Source: a virus
Virus record (IMG/VR): IMGVR_UViG_3300043410_000935
Span: 1 to 25,452 of that record
DNA length: 25,452 bases
Direction: 5' to 3' (one strand)
Positions 1-6,567 of this stretch are shown here, one piece after another. The position numbers and the translations under genes are program-made. The notes under the pieces are model-generated. The model saw only the letters and a list, made by a program, of their open reading frames with translations. It was not told where the DNA came from and made no database searches. Numbering within the stretch: position 1 is the first letter of the stretch; every line of letters starts with the position of its first letter.

Positions 1-55
1 AGGAATTACAGATTTTAATAAAGTACAATAATTATAATATATAAAACAAAATACA

Positions 56-382
56 ATGGCTGAAGAAACAGAACAAGAAGGAACCTGGTCAGGTTTAAAA
101 AAGACAATAATCGGTGTAGCGTCTACTGCAGTTGTTGCAGTTGGGACTTGGGCAACGTCATTATTAGGTGGTGGTGACAAAGCAGAACCGGCACCACAAC
201 AAGCCGCACCAGTAATTAACATCACAAACTCTAACCAACAACAGCAACAAGCTGCTGGTAAAACAGTAATCATCCAAGGTGGTGGTGGAAATGGTGGGTC
301 ATCAGCAAAACCTGTGGCACCTGCACCTAAACCTAAAAAGAAGGAAGGTGATGAGTTTAAAGAAGAGGCACCTAAATGGTAA
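56..382 (+). CDS. Small single-span membrane protein with low-complexity tail
   Basis: A 108-residue protein that I do not recognise. After about 14 polar residues (GTWSGLKK) there is one hydrophobic segment, roughly residues 16-38, rich in Val, Ala, Thr and Gly. It is followed by a disordered tail: Pro/Ala, a QQQQQ run near residue 61, a GGGGNGG stretch near 75, then PAPKPKKKEGDEFKEE. The start is preceded by an A-rich leader (aaaatacaATG) with no Shine-Dalgarno sequence, like most starts here. The last codons overlap the start of a 31-residue membrane ORF at 376, which suggests coupled translation. A role in the cell envelope or lysis is possible given the holin-like genes just downstream, but nothing catalytic is visible. 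The 55 bases before it hold only in-frame stops in all three frames, possibly the tail of an upstream gene. Confidence 0.75.
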   Translation: MAEETEQEGTWSGLKKTIIGVASTAVVAVGTWATSLLGGGDKAEPAPQQAAPVINITNSNQQQQQAAGKTVIIQGGGGNGGSSAKPVAPAPKPKKKEGDEFKEEAPKW

Positions 383-471
383 TTTATTATCAAATCGGGA
401 CGGTAGTATTTTTAATGGGGTTACTATCGTTCTTAATAAGATATAATTTTAAATTAGAAAAAAAAAGATGA
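376..471 (+). CDS. 31-residue single-span membrane peptide, overlapping both neighbours
   Basis: A short ORF, MVIYYQIGTVVFLMGLLSFL followed by IRYNFKLEKKR. One hydrophobic helix covers about residues 2-20 and is followed by a basic tail, so the predicted topology is N-out/C-in by the positive-inside rule. It overlaps the upstream stop (ATGGTAA, ATG at 376-378, TAA at 380-382) and ends in an ATGA overlap with the next gene (ATG 468, TGA 469-471). This two-sided overlap fills what would otherwise be an 85-bp gap and is the best evidence that it is translated. The shape fits small phage lysis or regulatory membrane peptides, but no family is recognised and function is unknown. Confidence 0.6.
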   Translation: MVIYYQIGTVVFLMGLLSFLIRYNFKLEKKR

Positions 472-1106
472 GTGAACAACAACAACCACCAAGTGGATTT
501 AAGGAATTATTAAGTAGTATGATGAAACGTAGATGGTTCATCACTGCCATCGTGTTAGGTGGTTTTATGATTATCATAATGGGTATATTTGGTGCAATTG
601 TGAGTAAATCCACAATTGAAGGAGAATGGAAAGAACTATTATTATTGTTATTAGGAGCATTCATTGGATCATATGGTAAGATTATTGACTATTGGTTTAG
701 TGATACTGATAAGGATAAGATGTTAGTTCAGAAAATGGATGAGGAAGATGGGGTATCTTTAAGTAATACCGCAGATATGCCAAATAACCCGATAGTTCCA
801 ACTGATATTTCACCATTATCATTACCAAAAACTGAAACTCTTAATGATTCATTTGAACAAGTTCCCGTAAGTGATGAAGTTGCCAAAATCACAACAAAAT
901 CTGAAAAGAAAGGTGTTGAGATTGATGAGGATGGTGATGGTGTAATGGATGGTTTAGATTTCGATGGTGATGGTAAAATTGATGAATACTTTGCACATAG
1001 ACAATGTGAACACGTTTGGGGTGACTTGGATGGTGATGGAACTGAAGAATGTTTGAAGTGTGGTAAAATCAAAGATGAATCCGCGGAAATCCACATGGAA
1101 GGATAA
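468..1106 (+). CDS. Holin-like two-span membrane protein with Ca-binding-type repeats and zinc-ribbon tail
   Basis: A 212-residue protein. Two hydrophobic segments (about residues 23-45 and 56-73) form a hairpin ending GSYGKIIDYWFSDTDKDK, which resembles the end of three-span phage holin-like proteins; that resemblance is by eye. Residues about 85-150 look disordered. The C-terminal part has DxDGDG repeats, DEDGDGVMDGLD at 153-164 and DFDGDGKIDEYF at 164-175, as in thrombospondin-type-3 or EF-hand calcium loops, and a third DLDGDG at 186-191. C180, H182, C195 and C198 (CEH...CLKCGK) could bind zinc. The ATG overlaps the stop of the 31-residue peptide. It lies next to another two-span membrane protein, so a role in lysis or inner-membrane remodelling is plausible but unproven. 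Confidence 0.75.
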   Translation: MSEQQQPPSGFKELLSSMMKRRWFITAIVLGGFMIIIMGIFGAIVSKSTIEGEWKELLLLLLGAFIGSYGKIIDYWFSDTDKDKMLVQKMDEEDGVSLSNTADMPNNPIVPTDISPLSLPKTETLNDSFEQVPVSDEVAKITTKSEKKGVEIDEDGDGVMDGLDFDGDGKIDEYFAHRQCEHVWGDLDGDGTEECLKCGKIKDESAEIHMEG

Positions 1107-1122
1107 TAAATAAAATTAAAAA

Positions 1123-1380
1123 ATGACAAAAATGAAATTTAAAGAATGGGTAATCGAACTTTTCAAAGATGAAAGGGGATCTATATCGGTAAAACCGGTA
1201 ATCGCAATGATAGGTGCGTTATTCCTATGTGTAACAATGATTTTAAATTCGTTCTCTCACGCGGATTTTGCACCGTCACCTGAATTAGTAAACGCGGTGA
1301 TGTTAATAACAGGAATAGGTATGGGAGCCGATACATTGGATAAGTTCTCACACAAAAAGAAAGAAGAAACTGAAGGTTAA
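1123..1380 (+). CDS. Holin-like two-span membrane protein
   Basis: An 85-residue protein with a charged N-terminus (MTKMKFKEWVIELFKDERGS), one hydrophobic segment at about residues 26-46 (VIAMIGALFLCVTMILNSF), a short polar turn, a second at about 55-68 (LVNAVMLITGIGMGADTL), and a basic tail (FSHKKKEETEG). Size and topology fit a class II holin-like protein, though many small phage membrane proteins share this layout and no endolysin is visible in the window. It is the last gene before a strong terminator at 1384-1412, so the four genes from 56 form one likely transcript. The start is preceded by aaattaaaaaATG with no Shine-Dalgarno sequence. Confidence 0.75.
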   Translation: MTKMKFKEWVIELFKDERGSISVKPVIAMIGALFLCVTMILNSFSHADFAPSPELVNAVMLITGIGMGADTLDKFSHKKKEETEG

Positions 1381-1383
1381 TAT

Positions 1384-1412
1384 AAAGGGAGGGTTTACCT
1401 CCCTTTTTTTTT
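1384..1412 (+). terminator. Rho-independent terminator
   Basis: Stem GGGAGG (1387-1392) and CCTCCC (1398-1403) with a GTTTA loop, extended by flanking AAA/TTT pairs and followed by a run of nine T. It lies 4 bp after the stop of the two-span membrane gene. Confidence 0.9.
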
Positions 1413-1416
1413 GTGT

Positions 1417-1425
1417 ATATTTATA
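1417..1425 (+). promoter_or_regulatory. Candidate late promoter box ATATTTATA
   Basis: An ATATTTATA box just after a terminator and 12 bp before the ATG at 1438. It matches a box repeated before several plus-strand head genes (see 13226, 16826, 18656, 21964, 22726). Assignment as a promoter is inference. Confidence 0.4.
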
Positions 1426-1437
1426 TAAAAACATTTT

Positions 1438-1662
1438 ATGACATTATCATTAAAAAACATCGGAGAAACCCTATTCAAAGGATATCTTGTTTGTGTATTC
1501 ATTTGGTTGGCATTTGCATTATCATTTGATTTAATCATGATTGGTGCACATTTCATGGATGAAAATTTAGAAAGAAAAATATCCAATGAAATTATGTGGA
1601 AAATAGACGGGACATTTAAAAATAACCCCGATAATATTTGGTACGAGGGACCAACAAAATAA
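1438..1662 (+). CDS. Unknown 74-residue single-span membrane protein
   Basis: A 74-residue protein with one long hydrophobic segment, about residues 14-38 (GYLVCVFIWLAFALSFDLIM), then a polar C-terminal part ending in DNIWYEGPTK. No family is recognised. It follows a terminator and a candidate promoter box and is 8 bp from the next ORF, so it probably opens a transcript reaching the terminator at 3222-3249. The likely location is the inner membrane. Confidence 0.7.
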   Translation: MTLSLKNIGETLFKGYLVCVFIWLAFALSFDLIMIGAHFMDENLERKISNEIMWKIDGTFKNNPDNIWYEGPTK

Positions 1663-1670
1663 AATAAAAA

Positions 1671-2480
1671 ATGGCAACAGAAACAAACGCTAGTATTAAT
1701 CAATCATCTGAAGCACATTCAGATAACAACTCTGCAGGTGTATCGTATGAAAATACGATGGAAGCTTCTGCGGGTGTAAGTACAGGTAACGATAACGCAT
1801 CTATTGGTGTGGAAGTATCTGTAAAAACGGGAACCGAATTTTCTGCTGAAGGTGGATTAGACGGTAATAATGTATATGCAAATGTTAATTATTCAGATAC
1901 AACAGAAGCTCACGTAACTGTGGAAGGTGAAGTTGATTATAATGGATTAGGTGGGTCTGCAAATGTTGATGCGTATGTTAAAAGTGGAACCGAAGCTGAA
2001 GCTCATTTATCCGTTGGGGATAAGGGTGTTGAAGTTGGTGGTGGAGCGTCAATTGGTAATGCTGCGGGTGTTGATGCGAGTGGAACGGCAGATTTAAGAG
2101 AAGTTTCAGTAACTACCGGTGCAGGTGTAAGTTTTGGTGAACAATTATCTGCCGGTGGTAGTGGTGAAGCAACATTTAAAGATGGTGTGGCTACCGTAGG
2201 TGTTAGTGGTGATATTGCAGCACTTGTTGGTGTTGAGGTGGATTTGAGTGTTAGTGTTGACACTAACCAAATAGTAAAAGACGCCAATGTAGTTGCAAAT
2301 GAAACAGAGAAAACTGCTAATATTGTTGCAAAAGAAACAGAAAAAACCGCCAATATAGTTGCAAATGAAACAACAAAAGTTGCCAATGATGTTGCAAAAG
2401 GAGCAGAAAAATTAGGTAACGATATAAATAAATCGGCCAAGGATACTGGTAAAAAAATTAGAAAAATATTTAAATTTTAA
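1671..2480 (+). CDS. Gly/Val/Ser-rich repetitive protein with LEA-like 11-residue repeat tail
   Basis: A 269-residue protein without a clear signal peptide. Residues about 15-200 are built of short alternating polar/hydrophobic stretches rich in G, V, A, S and T (for example VEVGGGASIGNAAGVDASG), suggesting a beta-rich repetitive fold. Residues about 208-251 contain four 11-residue units of the type VANETEKTANI, the period of hendecad coiled coils and of group-3 LEA proteins. The end is strongly basic (KKIRKIFKF), which could bind membrane or nucleic acid. It is 3 bp upstream of the CsgG-like gene. No family is recognised. Possibilities include a secreted or virion structural protein, or a membrane- or protein-protecting LEA-like factor. 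The low-complexity composition makes any call uncertain. Confidence 0.75.
   Translation: MATETNASINQSSEAHSDNNSAGVSYENTMEASAGVSTGNDNASIGVEVSVKTGTEFSAEGGLDGNNVYANVNYSDTTEAHVTVEGEVDYNGLGGSANVDAYVKSGTEAEAHLSVGDKGVEVGGGASIGNAAGVDASGTADLREVSVTTGAGVSFGEQLSAGGSGEATFKDGVATVGVSGDIAALVGVEVDLSVSVDTNQIVKDANVVANETEKTANIVAKETEKTANIVANETTKVANDVAKGAEKLGNDINKSAKDTGKKIRKIFKF
2292..2423 (+). repeat. Four tandem 33-bp coding repeats
   Basis: Four in-frame 33-bp units begin at 2292, 2325, 2358 and 2391, each starting GTTGCAAA and encoding VA(N/K)ET(E/T)K(T/V)AN-type 11-mers. The fourth is the most diverged. Third-codon positions differ between copies, so selection appears to act on the peptide. Confidence 0.85.
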
Positions 2481-2483
2481 TAT

Positions 2484-3203
2484 ATGAAAAAAATATTGTT
2501 ACTATTAGGTATAATACTGATTAGTATAACATCATTTGGACAAACAATCGGTTCAACTAAAACCGAACAATATAAAGCCGATTTTGAAAAGAAAAGAGAT
2601 ATTTCGGCATATATGGATTATGAAGGTCCACAAATACCAATTCAAATCCTTAAATGTGGTATTTCAGATGAAGTGTATGAAATGTATCCTGAATTAAAGG
2701 AAAAACGTGTGGGTTTAGGTGTGGCTAACATATCTATGGAATACCTTGAAAACTTAAATAGATTTAAATTTACCGAGGATAAAACGGAAATTAAGAATCG
2801 TATGGTAAAACAATTCCAAGCATCTCAAGCGGGTATTTCTGAAAATAAATTAGACGGTAGAGGTAAAATCAATTTGGCGAAGTATTTTGTTACAATTGAG
2901 TGTTACGACTATTCAATTTCTGAAGATGAGACTATCAATTTAAAAGATGGAATTAAAGATAATATGGTTACTCGTATTGGTTTACAGGTTAGATTCACAG
3001 ATGCTGAAACGGGTGTTTTATTCGGAGCTTCGGGTTTGGGTGAAGCAACAACCAGAAGAGAATTAACTTTATTGTCAGATGCAACAGTTGACCCAATTAA
3101 GTTTAACCAATCAACAATTTCAATTGCAACAAAGAAAGCGTTAGATATCGCATGTGCAAATATTTTAGATAGGATGATTAAAAAAGGTATATTTACAAAA
3201 TAA
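2484..3203 (+). CDS. CsgG-like exported protein
   Basis: A 239-residue protein. An N-terminal signal peptide (MKKILLLLGIILISITSFGQ, cleavage after FGQ) has no lipobox cysteine, unlike curli CsgG itself. The body resembles the CsgG fold by eye: an early VANISMEYLENLNRFKFTED segment, a central NLAKYFVTIECYDYSISED strand, IGLQVRFTDAETGVLFGASG (the typical two-strand hairpin), and a C-terminal helix with ATKKALDIACANILDRMIKK. CsgG-family proteins form or line outer-membrane secretion channels, and related TolB/LpoB-type folds bind envelope partners. It lies in a run of exported proteins and is closed by a terminator 18 bp downstream. A channel function in a phage is unproven; it could also be a periplasmic interaction domain. 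Confidence 0.65.
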   Translation: MKKILLLLGIILISITSFGQTIGSTKTEQYKADFEKKRDISAYMDYEGPQIPIQILKCGISDEVYEMYPELKEKRVGLGVANISMEYLENLNRFKFTEDKTEIKNRMVKQFQASQAGISENKLDGRGKINLAKYFVTIECYDYSISEDETINLKDGIKDNMVTRIGLQVRFTDAETGVLFGASGLGEATTRRELTLLSDATVDPIKFNQSTISIATKKALDIACANILDRMIKKGIFTK

Positions 3204-3221
3204 GATAAATTATTTATTATT

Positions 3222-3249
3222 AAGGGGACAATAGTCCCCTTTTTTTTTG
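3222..3249 (+). terminator. Rho-independent terminator
   Basis: Perfect 8-bp stem AAGGGGAC (3222-3229) and GTCCCCTT (3234-3241) with an AATA loop and a long T run. It ends the transcript of the CsgG-like gene. Confidence 0.92.
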
Positions 3250-3254
3250 AATAT

Positions 3255-4136
3255 ATGGATAACATCACAATAACAATATTTGGTCATTTTAATTATAATG
3301 ACGATTATTTGACGTATTTACGTTATCTTCTTTATAGTTTACCCGACGAATTGAAGAAATGTAAATTTTTAATAATATTTGATACAAACAATAAAAAAAC
3401 CAAAAATTCTAAATTAGAAGAATTGGAGATGTATTTTGAAAATAGAAATGAAAAATTAAACTACGAAATATTCTATTCTAATTTTGGATTAATTGATAGT
3501 GTCAATATTGCATTGAAAAAAATCAAAACTGAATATTTCATTTTTTTAGAATATGATTGGGTTTTTTTAGATAAAGATACTGTCGATTTTGAGGGATTAA
3601 TAAAATGTTTCAACAAATATCAATTTGTTAATTCTGTTTGGTTTAATGCGTATTTTAATAAAAAAACGTTACATGAATACGCACCTAACGATATAAATTT
3701 TAAAGAAACATATTTTGGTTTAGAAGAAAAAATTGAAGACTTCCAATTGACCAATACTATTAGATTTTTAAACTCCCCCTCAATTCATAGGACTAAAAAA
3801 TATAAACAATGGTTTAATAAGTACATAGATGTCTTTGAAAATAAAGTAAGTGATATTACCCCCGACGAAAATGGTCATTACGGATCAAACGGTTTGGAAG
3901 AGGTTATGATTAAACGTATAAGAGATTTGGTTCACGCAAATGATTATAATGAAGTTAGATATTACATCGGAACTTATTTATATGGTAAACCCGGTGATGG
4001 ACCGATAACCGCACATACGGACGGGACAAAAAGAAAATTTGACAATCCGTTAAATTCCCAATTCAAGAAAAAAAGTTTAAGTGAAATAAATGGTGATTAT
4101 TACATTTTAACAAACGAACTTCCGAAAAATGATTAA
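3255..4136 (+). CDS. Glycosyltransferase-like protein (GT-A type, probable)
   Basis: A 293-residue protein. The N-terminal ITIFGHFNYNDDYLTYLRYL and FLIIFDTNNKK segments, then SNFGLIDSVNIALKKIKTEY leading into FIFLEYDWVFLDKD (residues about 96-108), follow the layout of GT-A nucleotide-diphospho-sugar transferases. The EYDW at 99-102 sits where the metal-binding DxD is expected. A later GSNGLEEVMIKR could serve as an acceptor-side acidic motif. There is no membrane span or signal peptide, so it should act in the cytoplasm. The ATG directly follows a terminator and the gene is 2 bp from the next lipoprotein. Phage glycosyltransferases modify DNA, host surface glycans or virion proteins; the substrate cannot be deduced. 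The codons are more AT-rich than in the head genes. Confidence 0.6.
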   Translation: MDNITITIFGHFNYNDDYLTYLRYLLYSLPDELKKCKFLIIFDTNNKKTKNSKLEELEMYFENRNEKLNYEIFYSNFGLIDSVNIALKKIKTEYFIFLEYDWVFLDKDTVDFEGLIKCFNKYQFVNSVWFNAYFNKKTLHEYAPNDINFKETYFGLEEKIEDFQLTNTIRFLNSPSIHRTKKYKQWFNKYIDVFENKVSDITPDENGHYGSNGLEEVMIKRIRDLVHANDYNEVRYYIGTYLYGKPGDGPITAHTDGTKRKFDNPLNSQFKKKSLSEINGDYYILTNELPKND

Positions 4137-4153
4137 ATATGATATTTATCAAT

Positions 4154-4381
4154 ATGAAGAATTTCATATTTTTAATAGTCATAACTATTTTGTTTATTGG
4201 TTGTAAACCTGTTAGATACGTAAATGTTAGTTCAAAACATAATTACTATGAAAAACATAGAACAACTACGTATACCGTCCCAACTTGGTTACCAAATGTA
4301 GGTATTGTTTTAGAAACTAGAGTATATCGTGGACATAGGTGGTCACAACCTAAACGAAGATATAAAAGACACAAAAAGTAA
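4154..4381 (+). CDS. Small lipoprotein
   Basis: I chose the second ATG (4154) over the one at 4139, because it gives a compact lipoprotein signal peptide, MKNFIFLIVITILFIGC, with lipobox LFIGC. The longer form would add MIFIN. The mature part is about 58 residues, begins CKPVRYVNV, is rich in Tyr, Thr and Arg and ends in a strongly basic tail (QPKRRYKRHKK). It should be lipid-anchored to the inner or outer membrane. The stop overlaps the start of the next gene (TAATG at 4379-4383), which suggests a partnership with the putative outer-membrane barrel. No family is recognised. A TATTTAT box at 4144-4150 lies 3 bp before the chosen start, as at other starts here. Confidence 0.75.
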   Translation: MKNFIFLIVITILFIGCKPVRYVNVSSKHNYYEKHRTTTYTVPTWLPNVGIVLETRVYRGHRWSQPKRRYKRHKK

Positions 4382-5862
4382 TGAAGAAATGGTTATTTGT
4401 TTTCTTTATTTTAGTGTCAATACTAATGTCCCAAGATGTTAGTGGTCAAGTAATTATGACTCAAACGTTTATTGATAAATGTTCGGGTGAGGTTAAAATT
4501 GCCACAACAACGTATGTAAATGGTAATGCGGTTGTTACATTCTACAATCAAATAAAAACATTCACACCGGCACAAGTTCAAAATGGTGAATTACAAACTT
4601 GGTTACAACAAACATATACAGCATATAATAGTACAGGTTGTCCTACAAATTTAGTAGTTCAACAAACAATTACACAACAAGTTGCCGCCGCGGCGACACA
4701 GGCAGCAAGTCAAGCGGCATCGGCAGCTGCAACCGCAGCAGCTAACGCCGCGGCAAGTGCTGCAAGTTCAAGTGCATCATCCGCAGCAAGTAACGCGGCA
4801 AGTTCGGCTGCCAGTTCTGCTGCAAGTAGTTCAGCATCCTCGGCCGCCAGTTCAAATGCGTCATCTGCGGCCAGTTCAAGTGCCGCAGCAAGTACACCAC
4901 CACCAAGCTCATCATCAAGTACACCACCGGCAAGTAGCAGTTCATCGTCTTCATCAAGTGGGGGTAGTTCTTCATCGAGTAGTGGTTCATCTTCATCGGA
5001 AAGTAAAACTGAAACAAAGACTGAAACTAAATCAGAAACAAAATCCGAGTCTAAATCAGAATCAAAATCTGAAAGTAAGAGTGAGGAAAAGAAAGAAGAA
5101 TCTAAATCAGAATCCAAAAAGGAAGAAAAGAAAGAAGAATCTAAAGAAGAAAAGAAAGAGGAGAAAAAGGAAGAAAAGAAAAAAGAAGAGAAAAAGAAAC
5201 AACAAAACATGAACCCAATGTTAATTGCTTCCGATATAACCACCGCAGAATCTCCTGACGGTAGTTATTCATTGGCAATGACTGTTGGTATCTCTAAATC
5301 ATCTCTAATGGGTGATAAATCATATAGTTTAAACGGTATGGCCTTTTCAACTTTAGATCAGTTTGCGATATCTTCGGGAGTCACTGTTATGAAATTAACA
5401 GATAAAGGTCAATTAAACTCAATCAATAGTTATTCATTCACATCAGCCTATTTAAAAGGTACGTTAATGAGTCTATTGGGTTACACTTGGATTAAACCAC
5501 ATCCTAAATTGGGTACCTATGGTTACAACGTTGGTTTAATCACATTATTAATGAAGGGGGAGGATTCTTATATGACAAGTCTATCAACGTCAACAGTTGC
5601 GTTTTGGACAAAACCATATCAATACAGTAAAAAATTAACAATATCTCCACAAGTATTTGCAATGTATTCACCAATTGGGTATAATACGTTAACAGGAGGA
5701 ACAACAGTAGGAAAACAATTTGGATTCCTATTAGGTAGTAGTATTGATTACAAGATTACAAAAAGGTTCGGATTCAGTTTCAACTATAAGTTAAATCTAA
5801 ATACCGAACCCGGTTCACCAATGCTTAGTAACTTCTTGATTGGATCAAGAGTTATGCTTTAA
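4381..5862 (+). CDS. Putative outer-membrane barrel protein with Ala/Ser and Glu/Lys low-complexity linker
   Basis: A 493-residue protein. A signal peptide (MKKWLFVFFILVSILMSQ, cleavage near DVSGQ) is followed by a compact domain up to about residue 95 (IMTQTFIDKCSGEVKIATTT). A roughly 115-residue Ala/Ser/Pro/Gly tract comes next, then a charged Glu/Lys/Ser tract to about residue 277. The C-terminal ~210 residues (from NPMLIASD) alternate polar and aromatic residues in strand-like stretches (GTYGYNVGLITLL, LTISPQVFAMYSP, FGFSFNYKLNLN), as in an outer-membrane beta barrel, ending FLIGSRVML. It is translationally coupled to the lipoprotein. A phage-encoded barrel could change the host surface, block superinfection or help lysis; alternatively it could be an adhesin-like virion protein. 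No family is recognised. Confidence 0.65.
   Translation: MKKWLFVFFILVSILMSQDVSGQVIMTQTFIDKCSGEVKIATTTYVNGNAVVTFYNQIKTFTPAQVQNGELQTWLQQTYTAYNSTGCPTNLVVQQTITQQVAAAATQAASQAASAAATAAANAAASAASSSASSAASNAASSAASSAASSSASSAASSNASSAASSSAAASTPPPSSSSSTPPASSSSSSSSSGGSSSSSSGSSSSESKTETKTETKSETKSESKSESKSESKSEEKKEESKSESKKEEKKEESKEEKKEEKKEEKKKEEKKKQQNMNPMLIASDITTAESPDGSYSLAMTVGISKSSLMGDKSYSLNGMAFSTLDQFAISSGVTVMKLTDKGQLNSINSYSFTSAYLKGTLMSLLGYTWIKPHPKLGTYGYNVGLITLLMKGEDSYMTSLSTSTVAFWTKPYQYSKKLTISPQVFAMYSPIGYNTLTGGTTVGKQFGFLLGSSIDYKITKRFGFSFNYKLNLNTEPGSPMLSNFLIGSRVML
4678..5205 (+). repeat. Low-complexity coding tract (Ala/Ser then Glu/Lys)
   Basis: Imperfect in-frame repetition of Ala and Ser codons (about 4678-5005), then Lys, Glu and Ser codons (about 5005-5205). 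Synonymous codons vary widely, so this is peptide-level low complexity and not a recent tandem expansion. It produces long open frames on other strands and frames that should not be read as genes. Confidence 0.8.
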
Positions 5863-5994
5863 CACATCTTTATCTAATGAAAGAGGTTTGATGTGTTCAC
5901 GTTGTTTACGAAACCCGTATTGAGTTTGAACTTTAGATAGTGTGATTCCAAATGAGGAACATAAGACGAAGAGACCTATAAGTAAGTTTAACAT
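5845..5994 (-). CDS. 49-residue peptide with N-terminal hydrophobic helix
   Basis: A minus-strand ORF starting MLNLLIGLFVLCSSFGITLS, then KVQTQYGFRKQREHIKPLSL and DKDVLKHNS. The first ~19 residues form one hydrophobic helix and the rest is basic. It fills the gap left by the upstream plus gene, overlapping its last 18 bp tail to tail. A TATATTTG promoter-like box lies 38 bp upstream on the minus strand (6032-6039) and the ATG follows aaaaatacaat, as at position 56. Unknown function; probably a small inner-membrane peptide. Confidence is limited by length. Confidence 0.5.
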   Translation of the reverse strand: MLNLLIGLFVLCSSFGITLSKVQTQYGFRKQREHIKPLSLDKDVLKHNS

Positions 5995-6031
5995 ATTGTA
6001 TTTTTTTTATATAACTATTAGAAAAATACAA

Positions 6032-6039
6032 CAAATATA
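6032..6039 (-). promoter_or_regulatory. Bacteroidota-type -7 box (TATATTTG)
   Basis: On the minus strand the sequence TATATTTG matches the Bacteroidota -7 consensus TAnnTTTG exactly, 37 bp before the 49-residue ORF. No TTTG is found about 19 bp further upstream, so this is a partial match. Confidence 0.4.
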
Positions 6040-6104
6040 TTGTAATACCAAGAAAAATAGGATATTAACAAGAAGTTCTTCTTATAGTACAATTATATTT
6101 TAAT

Positions 6105-6143
6105 AAAAAAAAGAATCCCCGTAAATCAAGGACCTACGGGGAT
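6105..6143 (-). terminator. Rho-independent terminator of the minus-strand cluster
   Basis: Nine-bp perfect stem ATCCCCGTA (6115-6123) and TACGGGGAT (6135-6143) with an 11-nt loop. On the minus strand it is followed by a T run (6105-6112), so it ends transcription coming from the 117-residue gene. A second small hairpin (AAATGTA 6155-6161, TACATTT 6174-6180) lies just before it. Confidence 0.85.
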
Positions 6144-6178
6144 ATGACAAAAATAAATGTACCTCTCTCCTGATACAT

Positions 6179-6532
6179 TTAAATTATAACCTTTTCTTTT
6201 TTATTTGTCAACTCTTCGTATAATTTTTTTATTTCTGCACATTTTTCGTAATCTTCAATGTCTTCAAAAAACGGCATTAAATCTCTTGTTAATACTATTG
6301 CCTCTTGTTTGTGAAATATAAATTTTGTGTCCCAATCTAATGTTTTAATTTTTGCGGAAACATAAAGATCCAATGATTTTTTTCTAGTTGTTTTTAATTC
6401 GGTAAAAATATCAAATATTGATTCATATATGATTTTTTTGTTTTCATCATAAAAATCCGTAAAGTCATTGTATTTCCCTTGAATTTCTAAAGATATGAAT
6501 GGTTGGTTTCGTTTTCTGGTGTTTTCTGACAT
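6179..6532 (-). CDS. Unknown 117-residue protein with a UVR-like C-terminal motif
   Basis: A soluble, charged, mostly helical protein with no signal or membrane span. The C-terminal part, FEDIEDYEKCAEIKKLYEEL (about residues 88-107), resembles the UVR motif (DYExAAxLRDxI) found in UvrB, UvrC, McsA and ClpC, where it mediates protein-protein contact. The ClpC-like ATPase in this window has a similar motif. The rest (KRNQPFISLEIQGKYNDFTD, LDWDTKFIFHKQEAIVLTRD) is not recognised. It has its own promoter-like element upstream and a terminator directly downstream, so it may be expressed separately from the RNA-repair genes. The UVR reading is a weak similarity made by eye. Confidence 0.7.
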   Translation of the reverse strand: MSENTRKRNQPFISLEIQGKYNDFTDFYDENKKIIYESIFDIFTELKTTRKKSLDLYVSAKIKTLDWDTKFIFHKQEAIVLTRDLMPFFEDIEDYEKCAEIKKLYEELTNKKEKVII

Positions 6533-6567
6533 TTTAGATTGGGTTAAATGGTTAAAGTTTAGTTTGA

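Noticed and set aside
2292-2423. 33-bp regularly spaced repeats resembling a CRISPR array.
   Set aside because: Units are directly tandem without spacers, in frame and coding for an 11-residue repeat.
4682-5243. Long open frames on both strands across the low-complexity tract of the barrel gene (176, 177 and 91 residues).
   Set aside because: They are shadows of GC-richer Ala/Ser and Glu/Lys codon repeats; the proteins are low-complexity (His/Arg/Gln or Asp/Glu/Ser runs), have no starts in context and no neighbours that fit.
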